From Caulobacter vibrioides (GTDB lineage Bacteria; Pseudomonadota; Alphaproteobacteria; Caulobacterales; Caulobacteraceae): DNA of 64,000 nt. The notes beneath the pieces are model-generated. The model did not search any database. It was given only the letters and a program-made list of their open reading frames with translations, and was not told the DNA's origin. This document shows positions 47,810 to 57,668 of the stretch, in pieces. Each line of letters starts with the position of its first letter. Position 1 is the stretch's first letter. The stretch is from assembly GCF_002310375.3 (NCBI RefSeq), contig NZ_CP023315.3, forward strand, positions 1,984,001 to 2,048,000. Reading direction: 5' to 3'. The position numbers were made by a program, and so were the translations under genes.

Positions 47810-48817
47810 ATGAGCAAAGCGCTCGATATTGGTGGCGTCGAGGTACCGGGACGGGTGTGGATAGCACCCATGACTGGCGTGTCGGATCTGCCCTTCAGAG
47901 AAACGGCCTCAGCGCTCGGAGCGCCCTATGTGGCCACCGAAATGGTCGCCAGCGCGGAGTTCGCGAAAGGGCGTCCCGATGTGGTGCGCCGCGCAGCGGT
48001 CGGCGAAGGCTTGCCGCTGACGGTTATTCAGCTGGTAGGCCGCGACGTCGACTTCATGGCGCAAGGCGCACGAATGGCCCAGGAGGCCGGCGCCGAGATC
48101 ATCGATCTGAATTTCGGTTGCCCAGCCAAGGAGGTCGCGGCCGGCGCCGCTTGCGGTTCCGCCCTGATGCGCGAACCAGACCTCGCTGAAGCCTTGGTCG
48201 CAGCCGCCGTCGAGGCCGTCGACGTGCCCGTAACCGTCAAGATGCGGCTGGGCTGGGATGTCGACTGCCTGAACGCGCCGGACATCGCGCGGCGCGCTGA
48301 AGCGGCCGGCGCAAAGGCCGTCACCGTGCACGGGCGTACCCGAAATCAGTTCTATAAGGGCGTCGCCGATTGGTCCGCCGTCGCGGCGGTCAAGAATGCT
48401 GTTTCCGTGCCGGTTCTGGTCAACGGCGACATCGTCGATGGAGACAGCGCTCGCAAGGCGCTCGAACAGTCTGGCGCCGACGGGGTCATGATCGGTCGCG
48501 GCGTCTATGGCCGGCCTTGGATCGCCGGCGCGATCGAGGCCGCGCTCGAAGGCCGCGGCTTCCAGGAACCAGCCGCCGAGGAGCGTCTGGCGATCGCGAT
48601 CACGCATTTCCGGCGGAGCCTGTCCTTCTACGGTGAGCGCCTGGGGCTGAAGATGTTCCGCAAGCACCTGGCGTCCTACATCGAGGCGGCGCCGTGGCCG
48701 GAGACCCCCGAAGCCCGCCGCGCGGCGCGGGCGAGCTTGTGCCGGCTGGAGGACCCCGACGCCGTGGAAAGTGCGTTGCGTGAGTTGTGGCTGCTGACGG
48801 GGAGGCAGGCCGCATGA
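47810..48817 (+). CDS. dusB: tRNA-dihydrouridine synthase (DusB/NifR3)
   Basis: 335 residues. FMN-binding TIM barrel: WIAPMTGVSDLPFRETASAL, INFGCPAKEVAAGAACGSAL with the catalytic Cys, VTVKMRLGWD, TVHGRTRNQFYKGVADW. Reduces specific uridines in tRNA. First gene of the dusB-ntrBCYX operon, as in Rhodobacter (nifR3) and Brucella. Its stop overlaps the ntrB ATG (ATGA). Confidence 0.96.
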   Translation: MSKALDIGGVEVPGRVWIAPMTGVSDLPFRETASALGAPYVATEMVASAEFAKGRPDVVRRAAVGEGLPLTVIQLVGRDVDFMAQGARMAQEAGAEIIDLNFGCPAKEVAAGAACGSALMREPDLAEALVAAAVEAVDVPVTVKMRLGWDVDCLNAPDIARRAEAAGAKAVTVHGRTRNQFYKGVADWSAVAAVKNAVSVPVLVNGDIVDGDSARKALEQSGADGVMIGRGVYGRPWIAGAIEAALEGRGFQEPAAEERLAIAITHFRRSLSFYGERLGLKMFRKHLASYIEAAPWPETPEARRAARASLCRLEDPDAVESALRELWLLTGRQAA

Positions 48818-49935
48818 CCGACCGTGCTCGCGTTCTCGGCGGCGTCGCCACTGAAGCCCTGAAGGCGGCGGCCTTCGACCTGAGCCCGGAACCGGCCTTG
48901 GTCGTGGATCATGACGGGGGGCTCGTTGCAGTCAACGAAGCCGCCGAGGCCTTGTTTGGCCACGGTTTATCCCTCCTGGCGCGCGGGCGCTTCCGGGCGG
49001 CGCTGCCGCCGGGTTCGGTGCTTGTTTCGCTGCTCGATCGAGCCGTGTTCGAGGGCGCTCTGGTCCGAGAGCACGGCGTCGAAGTCAACCTCTTCGGCCA
49101 GCCGCCCTTCGAGGCGGATGGCGCAGCGGTCCCGCTCGGCGACGGCTCGGTCCTACTGACCTTGCACGTCAAGGGCGTGCTGGGCGTGGATCGCAGCGCC
49201 GACGCGGCGGGACTTCGCTCGGTCGTGGGGCTGGGCAAGATGCTGGCCCACGAGATCAAGAACCCCCTGGCCGGCATCCGAGGCGCGGCGCAGCTGTTGA
49301 AGACAGGCGCGAGCGCTGTCGACCAGCCGCTCGCCCAGTTGATCGTCGACGAGACGGATCGGATCCGGCGCTTGGTGGATCGCATGGAGGCGTTCTCGGA
49401 GCAGGCGCCGACGTTGCGTGAGCCCGTCAATATCCACCAGGTGCTGGATAGGGTTCGCGCACTGGTCGCCAACGGTGTCGCCGATGGGCTGACGCTGAAG
49501 GAGAGCTACGATCCCTCGTTGCCGCCGGTTTGGGGCGATGAGGATCACCTGATCCAGATTTTCCTGAACCTGATGAAGAACGCCGCCGAGGCCGCTCATA
49601 TGCGAGGCGACGATCGTGGCGTGCTGTCGATCCACACAGCCTGGCGCCCGGGCGTGCGCGTGCGCGGGGCTGACGGGAAGGCCGCGAGCGGGGCCCCAAT
49701 CGAGGTCCGGGTCATCGACAACGGACCTGGCGTGCCATCCAGCCTGCGCGACCATCTCTTCCAGCCGTTTGTCACCACCAAGTCCAACGGTACGGGGCTC
49801 GGCCTGGCTTTGGTCACAAAATTGGTCACCGCACATGGCGGTTTGATTGATTTTGAATCGGAGCCGGGTCGCACGGTCTTCCGTGTGTTGTTGCCTGTTG
49901 CCCCTGAAGTCGCATCCGGAGACGTCCGAGCATGA
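48814..49935 (+). CDS. ntrB: Nitrogen regulation sensor kinase NtrB
   Basis: 373 residues. Cytosolic PAS domain (about 20-120, [20 protein letters not shown]), phospho-acceptor His146 in [20 protein letters not shown], and the ATPase domain ([50 protein letters not shown]). It phosphorylates NtrC according to glutamine/PII status. Start at ATG 48814 by 4-base overlap with dusB; overlaps ntrC likewise. Confidence 0.96.
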   Translation: MTDRARVLGGVATEALKAAAFDLSPEPALVVDHDGGLVAVNEAAEALFGHGLSLLARGRFRAALPPGSVLVSLLDRAVFEGALVREHGVEVNLFGQPPFEADGAAVPLGDGSVLLTLHVKGVLGVDRSADAAGLRSVVGLGKMLAHEIKNPLAGIRGAAQLLKTGASAVDQPLAQLIVDETDRIRRLVDRMEAFSEQAPTLREPVNIHQVLDRVRALVANGVADGLTLKESYDPSLPPVWGDEDHLIQIFLNLMKNAAEAAHMRGDDRGVLSIHTAWRPGVRVRGADGKAASGAPIEVRVIDNGPGVPSSLRDHLFQPFVTTKSNGTGLGLALVTKLVTAHGGLIDFESEPGRTVFRVLLPVAPEVASGDVRA

Positions 49936-51353
49936 ACGCCGCGAGCAAGAAAATCCTGATCGCCGACGACGACAGCTCGGTCCGTCTCGTCCTCAGTCAA
50001 GCCTTTACGCGCCTGGGATACCAGGTCCGCGCCACGGGGAACGCCACCACGCTCTTGAAGTGGGTGACAGACGGTGAGGGCGACCTTGTCGTCACCGACG
50101 TGATGATGCCCGACGAGAACGTCTTCGACGTCCTGCCGCGGATTCGAAAGGAGCGTCCAAAGCTCCCGATCATCGTGATGAGCGCGCAGAACACGCTTCT
50201 GACCGCCGTCAACGCCGCCGATGCGGGCGCTTTTGAGTATGTCTCCAAGCCGTTTGACCTGGACGACGTCACCGCTGCGGCGCGGCGGGCCTTGTCGCGG
50301 CCGGCGGACGCCGAGGCCTCGAAGGCGCAGGCGCGTGCGATGCGCGACGAGCGTCTGCCTCTGATTGGCCGCTCCGCGCCGATGCAGGAGGTCTACCGCA
50401 CGATCGCGCGGCTGGTCGGAGCCGACCTTACGGTTCTGATCCTCGGCGAGAGCGGTACGGGCAAGGAGCTTGTGGCGCGCGCGCTCCACGAGCTTGGGCG
50501 CCGCCGTGACGGCAAGTTCGTGGTCATCAACCTCGCCGCCGTGCCGCGTGAGCGCGTCGAGGCCGAGCTGTTCGGTCGCGGCGAGGGCGACAACGGCCGT
50601 TTGGTCGAGGCTGACGGTGGCACGCTGTTCCTCGACGAGATCGGTGACATGCCCCTCGACGCCCAAACGCGTCTGCTGCGGGTGATCGATGGCACCGAGC
50701 CGGTGATCAATCCGAAAACCGGTCGTCGGCCGAACGTGCGCATCATCGCCGCGACCAATCGTGATCTGCGCGGTTTGATCCAGCAGGGCCTGTTCCGCGA
50801 GGATCTGTTCTTCCGCCTGAACGTCGCGCCGGTTCGCTTGCCGCCGCTGCGTGATCGCGCTGAAGACATCCCCGATCTGGCGCGCACGTTCCTTCTTCGG
50901 GCGGCCCGCGAGGGTCTGCCCGCCAAGACGATCGACCAAGGCGCTCTGGATCGCCTCAAGAGCCATCCTTGGCCCGGGAACGTCCGCGAACTCGAGAACC
51001 TGATGCGTCGGATGTGCGCGCTCTACGCCGAAGAGCTGATCACCGCGCGCATTGTGGATCGTGAACTGCAGGACCACGCACCGGCGGTTCGCGCCGAGGA
51101 GGGGCCGGTCACGCTGTCAATGCTCGTCGAGCGTCATCTGGCGTCGCACTTCGCCGATCAGCCGGATGGTGTTCCGGCGCCAGGCCTCTACGACCGGATC
51201 CTGGAAGAGGTGGAGCGGCCGCTGATCCAGCTGACGCTTTCGGCGACGCGAGGCAATCAAGTCCGCGCCGCCGAGATCCTCGGCCTGAATCGCAACACGC
51301 TCCGCAAGAAGATCCAGGACCTTGGCGTGGAAATGACGCGCGGTCGTCGCTGA
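49932..51353 (+). CDS. ntrC: Nitrogen response regulator NtrC, without the GAFTGA loop
   Basis: 473 residues. Receiver domain with phospho-Asp56 ([12 protein letters not shown]) and Lys106; AAA+ domain with Walker A GESGTGKE (172-179) and Walker [12 protein letters not shown] (229-239); C-terminal Fis-type helix-turn-helix ([20 protein letters not shown]). Between AELFG and the Walker B strand the usual GAFTGA loop is missing: the sequence runs [19 protein letters not shown]. It therefore probably cannot remodel sigma-54 holoenzyme and should work as a sigma-70-type activator or repressor. Confidence 0.96.
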   Translation: MNAASKKILIADDDSSVRLVLSQAFTRLGYQVRATGNATTLLKWVTDGEGDLVVTDVMMPDENVFDVLPRIRKERPKLPIIVMSAQNTLLTAVNAADAGAFEYVSKPFDLDDVTAAARRALSRPADAEASKAQARAMRDERLPLIGRSAPMQEVYRTIARLVGADLTVLILGESGTGKELVARALHELGRRRDGKFVVINLAAVPRERVEAELFGRGEGDNGRLVEADGGTLFLDEIGDMPLDAQTRLLRVIDGTEPVINPKTGRRPNVRIIAATNRDLRGLIQQGLFREDLFFRLNVAPVRLPPLRDRAEDIPDLARTFLLRAAREGLPAKTIDQGALDRLKSHPWPGNVRELENLMRRMCALYAEELITARIVDRELQDHAPAVRAEEGPVTLSMLVERHLASHFADQPDGVPAPGLYDRILEEVERPLIQLTLSATRGNQVRAAEILGLNRNTLRKKIQDLGVEMTRGRR

Positions 51354-51416
51354 CCCTGCAGCTTTCCCGGCACATAACTGTTGAATTTGGGCCACACGCT
51401 CCTAAAGTCCGGAGCG

Positions 51417-53660
51417 ATGTCTTCAGTGGCTTACGCGACGGAATCCGACAGCCCGCCGACCCGGTTTAGCCGGGCCTGGTGGCGGGGCGTGTTGCGGTCA
51501 CGCTATCTGATCGGCGGTGGCTATGCGCTGGCGGTAATCTTGACGGTCGCCGGCGTCGCCTTGGCCTCGTCCCCGCCACGTACGGACTCGATCGGCGCCG
51601 CCAGCACGGTCATCCTCGTCGTGCTCGGCTTCAATCTTGTCCTGATCTTGGGGGTGGCGACCGTCGTCGGCCTGCGGCTCTACGAGCTGATCGACGCACG
51701 CGCGAGTGACGCCGGCGCCCGCTTGCACCTTCGGTTCGTGGGTCTTTTCTCCCTCGCCGCCGTGGCGCCCGCGGTGATCGTCGCGCTGTTCTTCGGCGTG
51801 CTCGTCAATCGCGGGGTCGATGGCTGGTTCAGCGAACGGGTTCAGACGGTGGTCGGGAACTCGGCCAAGGTCGCCAACTCCTACGTCGAACAACAAAAGA
51901 ACTACATCTCCGAACATATTGGCCCCATGGCGGCCAGTCTGAACCAAGCCGCACCCGCGCTGGCGCAATCCCCCGTCGCCTTTGGTCATTTTCTGGCGGG
52001 CCTGACCCAGGACAACGGCTTTTCGGCAGCCTATGTGCTCGATCGTGACGGCCGGATCCTGGCCCGCACCGAGTCCGAAGGCGCGCCGCCGTTTCTTGCG
52101 CCGCCGCCGGCCAGTTTCGATTGGGCGGATGGCGGAGAGGCCAGCGCGCAGCGCTTTGTCTCCACCGACCTTTTTCGAACGCTCTACAAGCTCAAGGGCT
52201 TTGACGACGGGTACCTCTACGTCGTTCGACCGATCGAAAAGGGCATCCTCAACCACCTGATCGAGACGCAGGACGCCCTGATCTCGTATCGCGACGCCGA
52301 GCGCAGTCGTGGACGGATTCAGGCCATCTTCGGCCTTAGCTATCTGGAGACGGCGCTCCTGGTGCTCGTGGCCGCCATCTGGGTGGGGATCGCGGCGGCG
52401 AACTCGATCGCCGGTCCGGTCGCGGGTCTGGTCGAGGCTGCGGGGCGCGTGTCCGGTGGCGATCTCGACGCCCGCGTCGAGGTTGAAAGAGGCCCCGAGG
52501 AGATCCGGGCGCTATCCAACGCCTTCAACATGATGACCAGCGAGCTTCAGCTTCAGCAGGCCGCGCTGAAAGCCGCCAGTCTTGATGCGGAGAGCCGCCG
52601 GCAGTTCATCGAGACGGTGCTGTCGGGCGTCAGCGCGGGCGTTGTCAGCCTGGACGATCGTGGCACGATCTCTGCGGTGAACCGGCGCGCGGTCACGCTG
52701 CTGGGCTTGCCGAATGACGCACTTGGCGTCGATCTGATCCAGTTGGCGCCCGAGTTCGAAACGGTGATGACGGCGCTTCTGGAGAGTCGGCCCGACACGG
52801 ATGTCGAGGTCGACATCATGCGCGAAGGCGAGACGCGGCGGCTGCGCGTCCGCGCGGCAGGCCATTTCGCCGAAGGCCTCGTGCTCACCTTCGATGATAT
52901 TACGCGGCTTGTGGCGGCCCAGCGCAACGCGGCCTGGAAAGATGTCGCGCGCCGTATCGCCCACGAGATCAAGAACCCACTCACCCCGATCCAGCTCTCC
53001 GCCGAGCGCCTGCGCCGCAAGTATCGCAAGGAGATCGCCAGCGATCTGGAGACCTTCGATCGTTGCACCGACACCATTATCCGTCAGGTTGGCGACATCG
53101 GGCGGATGGTGGATGAGTTCTCCGCGTTCGCCCGGATGCCGGCGCCGCGCTTCGAACCCGCGAACCTCACGGAGATGCTTCGGCAAGCGGTCTTCGCCCA
53201 ACGTTTCCAGGACGCCGAGATCGAGGTCAGGCTGGATGAGCCGGGCGATGGCGACGTCTGGATCACGAGCGACGAACGGATGATCGGCCAGGCGTTGACG
53301 AACATCCTCAAGAACGCCGGCGAGGCGGTCGGCGCGCGTCGGGCGAGCATGCCGGAGCTGAAGGGTCGTATCACCGCGACCCTGGTCTGCGACGCTGACG
53401 AGCTGTGCGTGACGATCGAGGACAATGGCGTGGGTCTGCCCGCCAAGGATCGTGACCGTCTGACCGAGCCGTATGTAACCACCCGCGAGAAGGGCACAGG
53501 CCTTGGCCTGGCCATCGTCAAGCGGATCATGGAGGACCATGGCGGCAGCCTGGCCCTCGTCGATGCGCGCGAGCCGCCTGGCGCGCGCGTCGTCATGAAG
53601 TTTCCAACCACCGCGCGCCTGCCCGTCGCGGCCCAGAGTGGCGTTGAGGAGATGATATGA
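51417..53660 (+). CDS. ntrY: Membrane sensor kinase NtrY
   Basis: 747 residues from ATG 51417 (GTCCGGAGCG upstream); a TTG at 51381 would add 12 residues. Membrane helices near 32-50, 62-88, 107-132 and 310-330, a periplasmic loop between the third and fourth, HAMP (332-385), PAS (about 395-500), His516 in [20 protein letters not shown], and ATPase motifs (ILKNAGEAVGARR; GTGLGLAIVKRIMEDHGG). Cognate kinase of NtrX. Redox and nitrogen signals have been proposed for orthologues. Confidence 0.95.
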   Translation: MSSVAYATESDSPPTRFSRAWWRGVLRSRYLIGGGYALAVILTVAGVALASSPPRTDSIGAASTVILVVLGFNLVLILGVATVVGLRLYELIDARASDAGARLHLRFVGLFSLAAVAPAVIVALFFGVLVNRGVDGWFSERVQTVVGNSAKVANSYVEQQKNYISEHIGPMAASLNQAAPALAQSPVAFGHFLAGLTQDNGFSAAYVLDRDGRILARTESEGAPPFLAPPPASFDWADGGEASAQRFVSTDLFRTLYKLKGFDDGYLYVVRPIEKGILNHLIETQDALISYRDAERSRGRIQAIFGLSYLETALLVLVAAIWVGIAAANSIAGPVAGLVEAAGRVSGGDLDARVEVERGPEEIRALSNAFNMMTSELQLQQAALKAASLDAESRRQFIETVLSGVSAGVVSLDDRGTISAVNRRAVTLLGLPNDALGVDLIQLAPEFETVMTALLESRPDTDVEVDIMREGETRRLRVRAAGHFAEGLVLTFDDITRLVAAQRNAAWKDVARRIAHEIKNPLTPIQLSAERLRRKYRKEIASDLETFDRCTDTIIRQVGDIGRMVDEFSAFARMPAPRFEPANLTEMLRQAVFAQRFQDAEIEVRLDEPGDGDVWITSDERMIGQALTNILKNAGEAVGARRASMPELKGRITATLVCDADELCVTIEDNGVGLPAKDRDRLTEPYVTTREKGTGLGLAIVKRIMEDHGGSLALVDAREPPGARVVMKFPTTARLPVAAQSGVEEMI

Positions 53661-55045
53661 GCGCCGACGTTCTTGTGGTGGATGACGAGGCCGACATCCG
53701 GGAATTGGTGGCCGGCATCCTCGAGGATGAGGGCTACGCCGTCCGGACCGCCGCAGACTCCGATCAGGCCCTCGCGGCGATCCGCGCGCGCAAGCCGGCC
53801 CTACTGGTGCTGGACATCTGGATGCAGGGCGGCGGCATGGACGGGCTTGAACTGCTCGACATGGTCAAGGCCTTGGACGCCGATCTGCCCGTCATCATGA
53901 TATCGGGCCACGGCAACATCGAGACGGCCGTCAGCGCCATCAAGCGGGGCGCCTACGAGTTTCTCGAGAAGCCGTTCAAGTCGGACCGTCTCTTGCTGGT
54001 CGTCGAGCGCGCGCTGGAAGCGGCCGGCCTTCGCCGCGAGAACCGCCGGCTCCGCGCGCAGACGCTGGCCCCGGATGGCCTGATCGGCAAGTCGGCGCCG
54101 GCCCAGGCGCTTCGTCAGCTGATCTTGAAGGTGGCGCCGGCGAACAGCCGCGTTCTGGTCACCGGTCCTCCTGGCTCGGGCAAAGAGCTCGTCGCACGGC
54201 TGATTCATGGGGCGAGCACGCGCGCGCGGCAGGAGTTCGTCGCGGTCAGCGCCGCAGGCATGGCGCCCGAGCGGCTGGATGTCGAACTCTTCGGTGAAGA
54301 AGGCGAGGGGGGGCGACCTCGGAAGATCGGCGTGTTCGAACGCGCCCACGGCGGGACGCTGTATCTCGACGAGGTCGTGGACATGCCTCGCGAGACACAA
54401 GGACGTATCCTGCGCGTCTTGGTCGAGCAGCGCTTCCGCCGGGTTGGGGGCGACAACGACGTTCAGGTGGATGTTCGCGTCATCTCGTCGAGCTCGCGCG
54501 ATCTGCGTGATGAGATCGCGGCGGGTCGGTTCCGAGAGGACCTCTTCCATCGCCTGAACGTCGTGCCCGTCCGTGTGCCGGGCCTTGCGGAACGGCGGGA
54601 AGATATTCCCGAGCTGATCACCTATTTCGTCGATCGCATCAGCGAGGCCACCGGGCTTGCGCGCCGTCGACTTGGTGAGGACGCTCTGGCGACGCTTCAG
54701 GTCCAGACCTGGCCGGGCAATGTCCGACAGCTCCGGAACAACGTCGAGCGCATGCTGATCCTGGCGTCGGGGGAACCGGGCGACGTGATCACGGCCGAGA
54801 TGCTGTCAGGCGCGGAGCAGCCGAGCGCGGGCAACGCCGGGGCCATCGGCGCGGAGCGCATTATCGCTCTGCCCCTGCGGGAAGCGCGCGAACTGTTCGA
54901 GCGTGAGTACCTGAACGCTCAGATCCTGCGGTTCGGCGGCAATATTTCACGCACCGCCAACTTCATCGGCATGGAGCGGTCGGCCTTGCACCGCAAGCTG
55001 AAGTCTCTCGGCGTCTCTGGCGCTCGGGGGGAAGAGGAAGAGTAG
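53657..55045 (+). CDS. ntrX: Response regulator NtrX, without the GAFTGA loop
   Basis: 462 residues. Receiver domain with Asp53 (LLVLDIWMQGGGMDGL) and Lys105 (FLEKPF); AAA+ domain with Walker A GPPGSGKE (170-177) and Walker B GGTLYLDEVVD; C-terminal HTH (NISRTANFIGMERSALHRKL). As in NtrC the sigma-54-contact loop is replaced, here by ELFGEEGEGGRPRKIGVFE. Orthologues in Brucella and Caulobacter also lack it and influence cell-envelope and cell-cycle genes. Overlaps ntrY by 4 bases; dat begins at the next base after its stop. Confidence 0.95.
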   Translation: MSADVLVVDDEADIRELVAGILEDEGYAVRTAADSDQALAAIRARKPALLVLDIWMQGGGMDGLELLDMVKALDADLPVIMISGHGNIETAVSAIKRGAYEFLEKPFKSDRLLLVVERALEAAGLRRENRRLRAQTLAPDGLIGKSAPAQALRQLILKVAPANSRVLVTGPPGSGKELVARLIHGASTRARQEFVAVSAAGMAPERLDVELFGEEGEGGRPRKIGVFERAHGGTLYLDEVVDMPRETQGRILRVLVEQRFRRVGGDNDVQVDVRVISSSSRDLRDEIAAGRFREDLFHRLNVVPVRVPGLAERREDIPELITYFVDRISEATGLARRRLGEDALATLQVQTWPGNVRQLRNNVERMLILASGEPGDVITAEMLSGAEQPSAGNAGAIGAERIIALPLREARELFEREYLNAQILRFGGNISRTANFIGMERSALHRKLKSLGVSGARGEEEE

Positions 55046-55909
55046 ATGTCGCGCTTTGCTTATGTGAACGGCCGCTTTGTCCGGCATGGCGACGCTGCGG
55101 TGCATATCGAGGACCGGGGCTACCAGCTGGCCGACGGCGTCTATGAAGTCTGGGCCGTTTTCGACGGCAAGCTGGCTGACGCCGAAGGGCACTTCGCCCG
55201 CCTTTGGCGTAGCCTCGACGAACTCCGGATCGCGCATCCGATGAGCGAGGCGGCCCTGACGATGGTTCTGCGCGAGGCGGTTCGGCGCAACAAGGTGCGC
55301 GAAGGCCTTTGCTATCTGCAGGTGACGCGGGGCGTGGCGCGGCGCGACCACGCCTTCCCGAATCCGGCGGTCTTGCCCTCCGTGGTCGTGACGGCCCGGT
55401 CGCTGGATCGTGCGGCCAGCGAGGCCAAGGCGGCGCAAGGCGCCTCGGTCATCTCCGTACCGGAGAACCGCTGGGGCCGCTGCGACATCAAGTCGATCGG
55501 TTTGCTGCCCAACGCCCTGGCCAAGCAAGCCGCCCGGGAGCGCGGCGCGATCGAGGCGTGGTTCGTCGACGACATGGGCCTGGTCACCGAGGGCGCGTCG
55601 TCCAATGCGTGGATTGTCGACGCCGAGGGGGCCCTGCGGACCCGCGACACCAACGCCAACATCCTGCGCGGCGTGACCCGCTATACGCTGCTGGACGTGA
55701 TCCGCGAGAGCGGCATGGCGGTGAACGAAAAGCCCTTCACCATCGCCGAGGCCCAGGCCGCCCAAGAGGCGTTCATCACGGGGGCGGGCTCTCTGGTGAC
55801 CCCGATCATTCAGATTGACGGGGTGAAGCTGGGAGATGGCAAACCGGGCCCCGTGGCGAAACGCCTCCGAGCTCTCTATATCGAGCGGGCGCGTCAAAAA
55901 GCCGTCTGA
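55046..55909 (+). CDS. dat: D-amino-acid aminotransferase (fold IV PLP enzyme)
   Basis: 287 residues. PLP Lys149 in CDIKSIGLLPNALAKQ; N-terminal YVNGRFVRHGDAAVHIEDRG and the DAT-like TRDTNANILRGVTRYTLLDV; SSNAWIVD. Transaminates D-amino acids (D-Ala/D-Glu), supplying cell-wall precursors. It abuts the ntrX stop with no gap, so it is in the ntr operon; the ntrX-dat-hfq order is widespread in alphaproteobacteria. Confidence 0.93.
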   Translation: MSRFAYVNGRFVRHGDAAVHIEDRGYQLADGVYEVWAVFDGKLADAEGHFARLWRSLDELRIAHPMSEAALTMVLREAVRRNKVREGLCYLQVTRGVARRDHAFPNPAVLPSVVVTARSLDRAASEAKAAQGASVISVPENRWGRCDIKSIGLLPNALAKQAARERGAIEAWFVDDMGLVTEGASSNAWIVDAEGALRTRDTNANILRGVTRYTLLDVIRESGMAVNEKPFTIAEAQAAQEAFITGAGSLVTPIIQIDGVKLGDGKPGPVAKRLRALYIERARQKAV

Positions 55910-56066
55910 GGCCGGAACAATCTCCGGACTTGGCGGCTTTCGGTCGCAAGGCTGGATGGAATTTTTCGCTGCGAGCGTGTCGCTTTCGGCGAAAAATCAT
56001 CTAGCATGACCTTGTTTGTGTGGGGGGCGTGTGGCCCTCCGAGAACAATGAGAGGGGAACCCCCGT

Positions 56067-56315
56067 ATGTCCGCCGAGAAGAAGCAAAACCTTCAGGACA
56101 CCTTCCTGAACAGCGTCCGCAAGTCGAAGACGCCGCTCACCATCTTCCTCGTCAATGGCGTCAAGCTGCAAGGCGTGGTCAGCTGGTTCGACAATTTCTG
56201 CGTGCTGCTGCGTCGCGACGGCCAGTCGCAACTGGTCTACAAGCACGCCATTTCCACCATCATGCCGGCTCAGCCCGTTCAGCTCTATGAGCCGAGCGCT
56301 GACGCCGACGACTGA
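56067..56315 (+). CDS. hfq: RNA chaperone Hfq
   Basis: 82 residues. Sm1 motif [40 protein letters not shown], and the Sm2 core [10 protein letters not shown]. Hexameric ring that pairs small RNAs with mRNAs. The C-terminus is short (PSADADD) compared with E. coli. Preceded by GAGAGGGG; hflX follows 12 bases later. Confidence 0.98.
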   Translation: MSAEKKQNLQDTFLNSVRKSKTPLTIFLVNGVKLQGVVSWFDNFCVLLRRDGQSQLVYKHAISTIMPAQPVQLYEPSADADD

Positions 56316-56327
56316 CCCTAGAGCCGT

Positions 56328-57668
56328 TTGTCCAAATCCAGTTCCAAGTCGATTGACCACGCTGCGCCGATCCTGAAGGCGCTCGTGATCCATCCCGTGC
56401 GCCCTTTGCGGGGCCAGGCCGCCCTCGAAGCTCGGGATCCGAACGCCCGGCTCGAGGAGGCCGTCGGTCTTGCCGTGGCGCTTGATCTCAACGTCGTGGA
56501 GGCGCTGGTTGCGCCTCTGCGCGTCGTCACGCCCGCCACCTTGTTCGGCAAGGGCAAGGTCGAGGAGTTCGCCTCGATCTGCGAGGTCGAGCACATCGAT
56601 GTCGCCGTCTTCGACGACCAACTGACGCCGATCCAGCAGCGCAACCTCGAGAAGGCGCTGGAAGTGAAGGTCGTCGACCGGACAGGCCTGATCCTCGAGA
56701 TCTTCGCCCGCCGCGCCCGGACTCGTGAGGGCCGTCTGCAGGTCGAGCTGGCCAGGCTCGACTATGAGCGCTCGCGCCTCGTGCGGACCTGGACCCACCT
56801 TGAGCGCCAGCGCGGTGGCACCGGCTCGACCGGCGGCCCCGGCGAAACCCAGATCGAAATCGACCGCCGCCTGATCGCCGGTACGATCCTCAAGCTCAAG
56901 AAGGAGCTGGAGGAGGTTCGGCGCACGCGGACCCTGCATCGCAGCGCTCGCAAGAAGGTCCCTTATCCGACGGTCGCCCTGGTCGGCTATACGAACGCCG
57001 GCAAGTCCACGCTGTTCAATCGGCTGACCGAAGCCGAGGTGCTGGCCAAGGACATGCTGTTCGCCACGCTGGACCCGACCCTGCGGACCGTGAAGCTGCC
57101 CGACGGTCGCCCGGCGATCATGTCCGATACGGTGGGCTTCATCTCGGACCTGCCGCACGAGCTGGTCGAGGCTTTCCGCGCCACCCTCGAGGAGGTGCAG
57201 GAAGCCGACGTCGTGCTGCACGTCCGCGACGTGGCCAATCCCGACAGCGAGGCCCAAGCCCGCGACGTCGAGACGGTGCTCTCCGAACTGGGCGTCACCT
57301 TCGACGAGGGCAAGACCGTCGTCGAGGTCTGGAACAAGGTCGACCTGCTGTCGGAAGACGATCGCGAGATCGTCGAGGGGCAGGCGCGTCGGAACGAAGC
57401 CTCGGCGGTTTCGGCGGTCACGGGCGAGGGGTGCGAGGCGCTGCTGCGGCGCATCGCGGGCCTCATTGATGACTCGCCTCCGGTTGAGGTGAGCCTCGCC
57501 GCGCAGGACGGGCAGGCCCTGGCCTGGATCTATCGCAACGGCCGTGTGCTCAGCCGCTATGACGGCCCAGGCGGCGAGGTGACGCTCATCGCCCGTCTCG
57601 ACGCTCAGGCCCTGGGGCGGTTCGAGCGCCAGTTCCCCGGCGCGCAGGTCTCGGCGGCGGTCGACTAA
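56328..57668 (+). CDS. hflX: GTPase HflX
   Basis: 446 residues, TTG start at 56328. N-terminal HflX domain (LRVVTPATLFGKGKVEEFAS; DDQLTPIQQRNLEKALEVKV), the helical RQRGGTGSTGGPGETQIEID linker typical of the family, and the G domain: G1 GYTNAGKSTLFNRLT, G3 DTVGFISDLPHELVEAF, G4 NKVD. HflX binds the 50S subunit and splits stalled ribosomes. Linked with hfq, as in many proteobacteria. Its end overlaps the convergent mazG stop. Confidence 0.96.
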   Translation: MSKSSSKSIDHAAPILKALVIHPVRPLRGQAALEARDPNARLEEAVGLAVALDLNVVEALVAPLRVVTPATLFGKGKVEEFASICEVEHIDVAVFDDQLTPIQQRNLEKALEVKVVDRTGLILEIFARRARTREGRLQVELARLDYERSRLVRTWTHLERQRGGTGSTGGPGETQIEIDRRLIAGTILKLKKELEEVRRTRTLHRSARKKVPYPTVALVGYTNAGKSTLFNRLTEAEVLAKDMLFATLDPTLRTVKLPDGRPAIMSDTVGFISDLPHELVEAFRATLEEVQEADVVLHVRDVANPDSEAQARDVETVLSELGVTFDEGKTVVEVWNKVDLLSEDDREIVEGQARRNEASAVSAVTGEGCEALLRRIAGLIDDSPPVEVSLAAQDGQALAWIYRNGRVLSRYDGPGGEVTLIARLDAQALGRFERQFPGAQVSAAVD

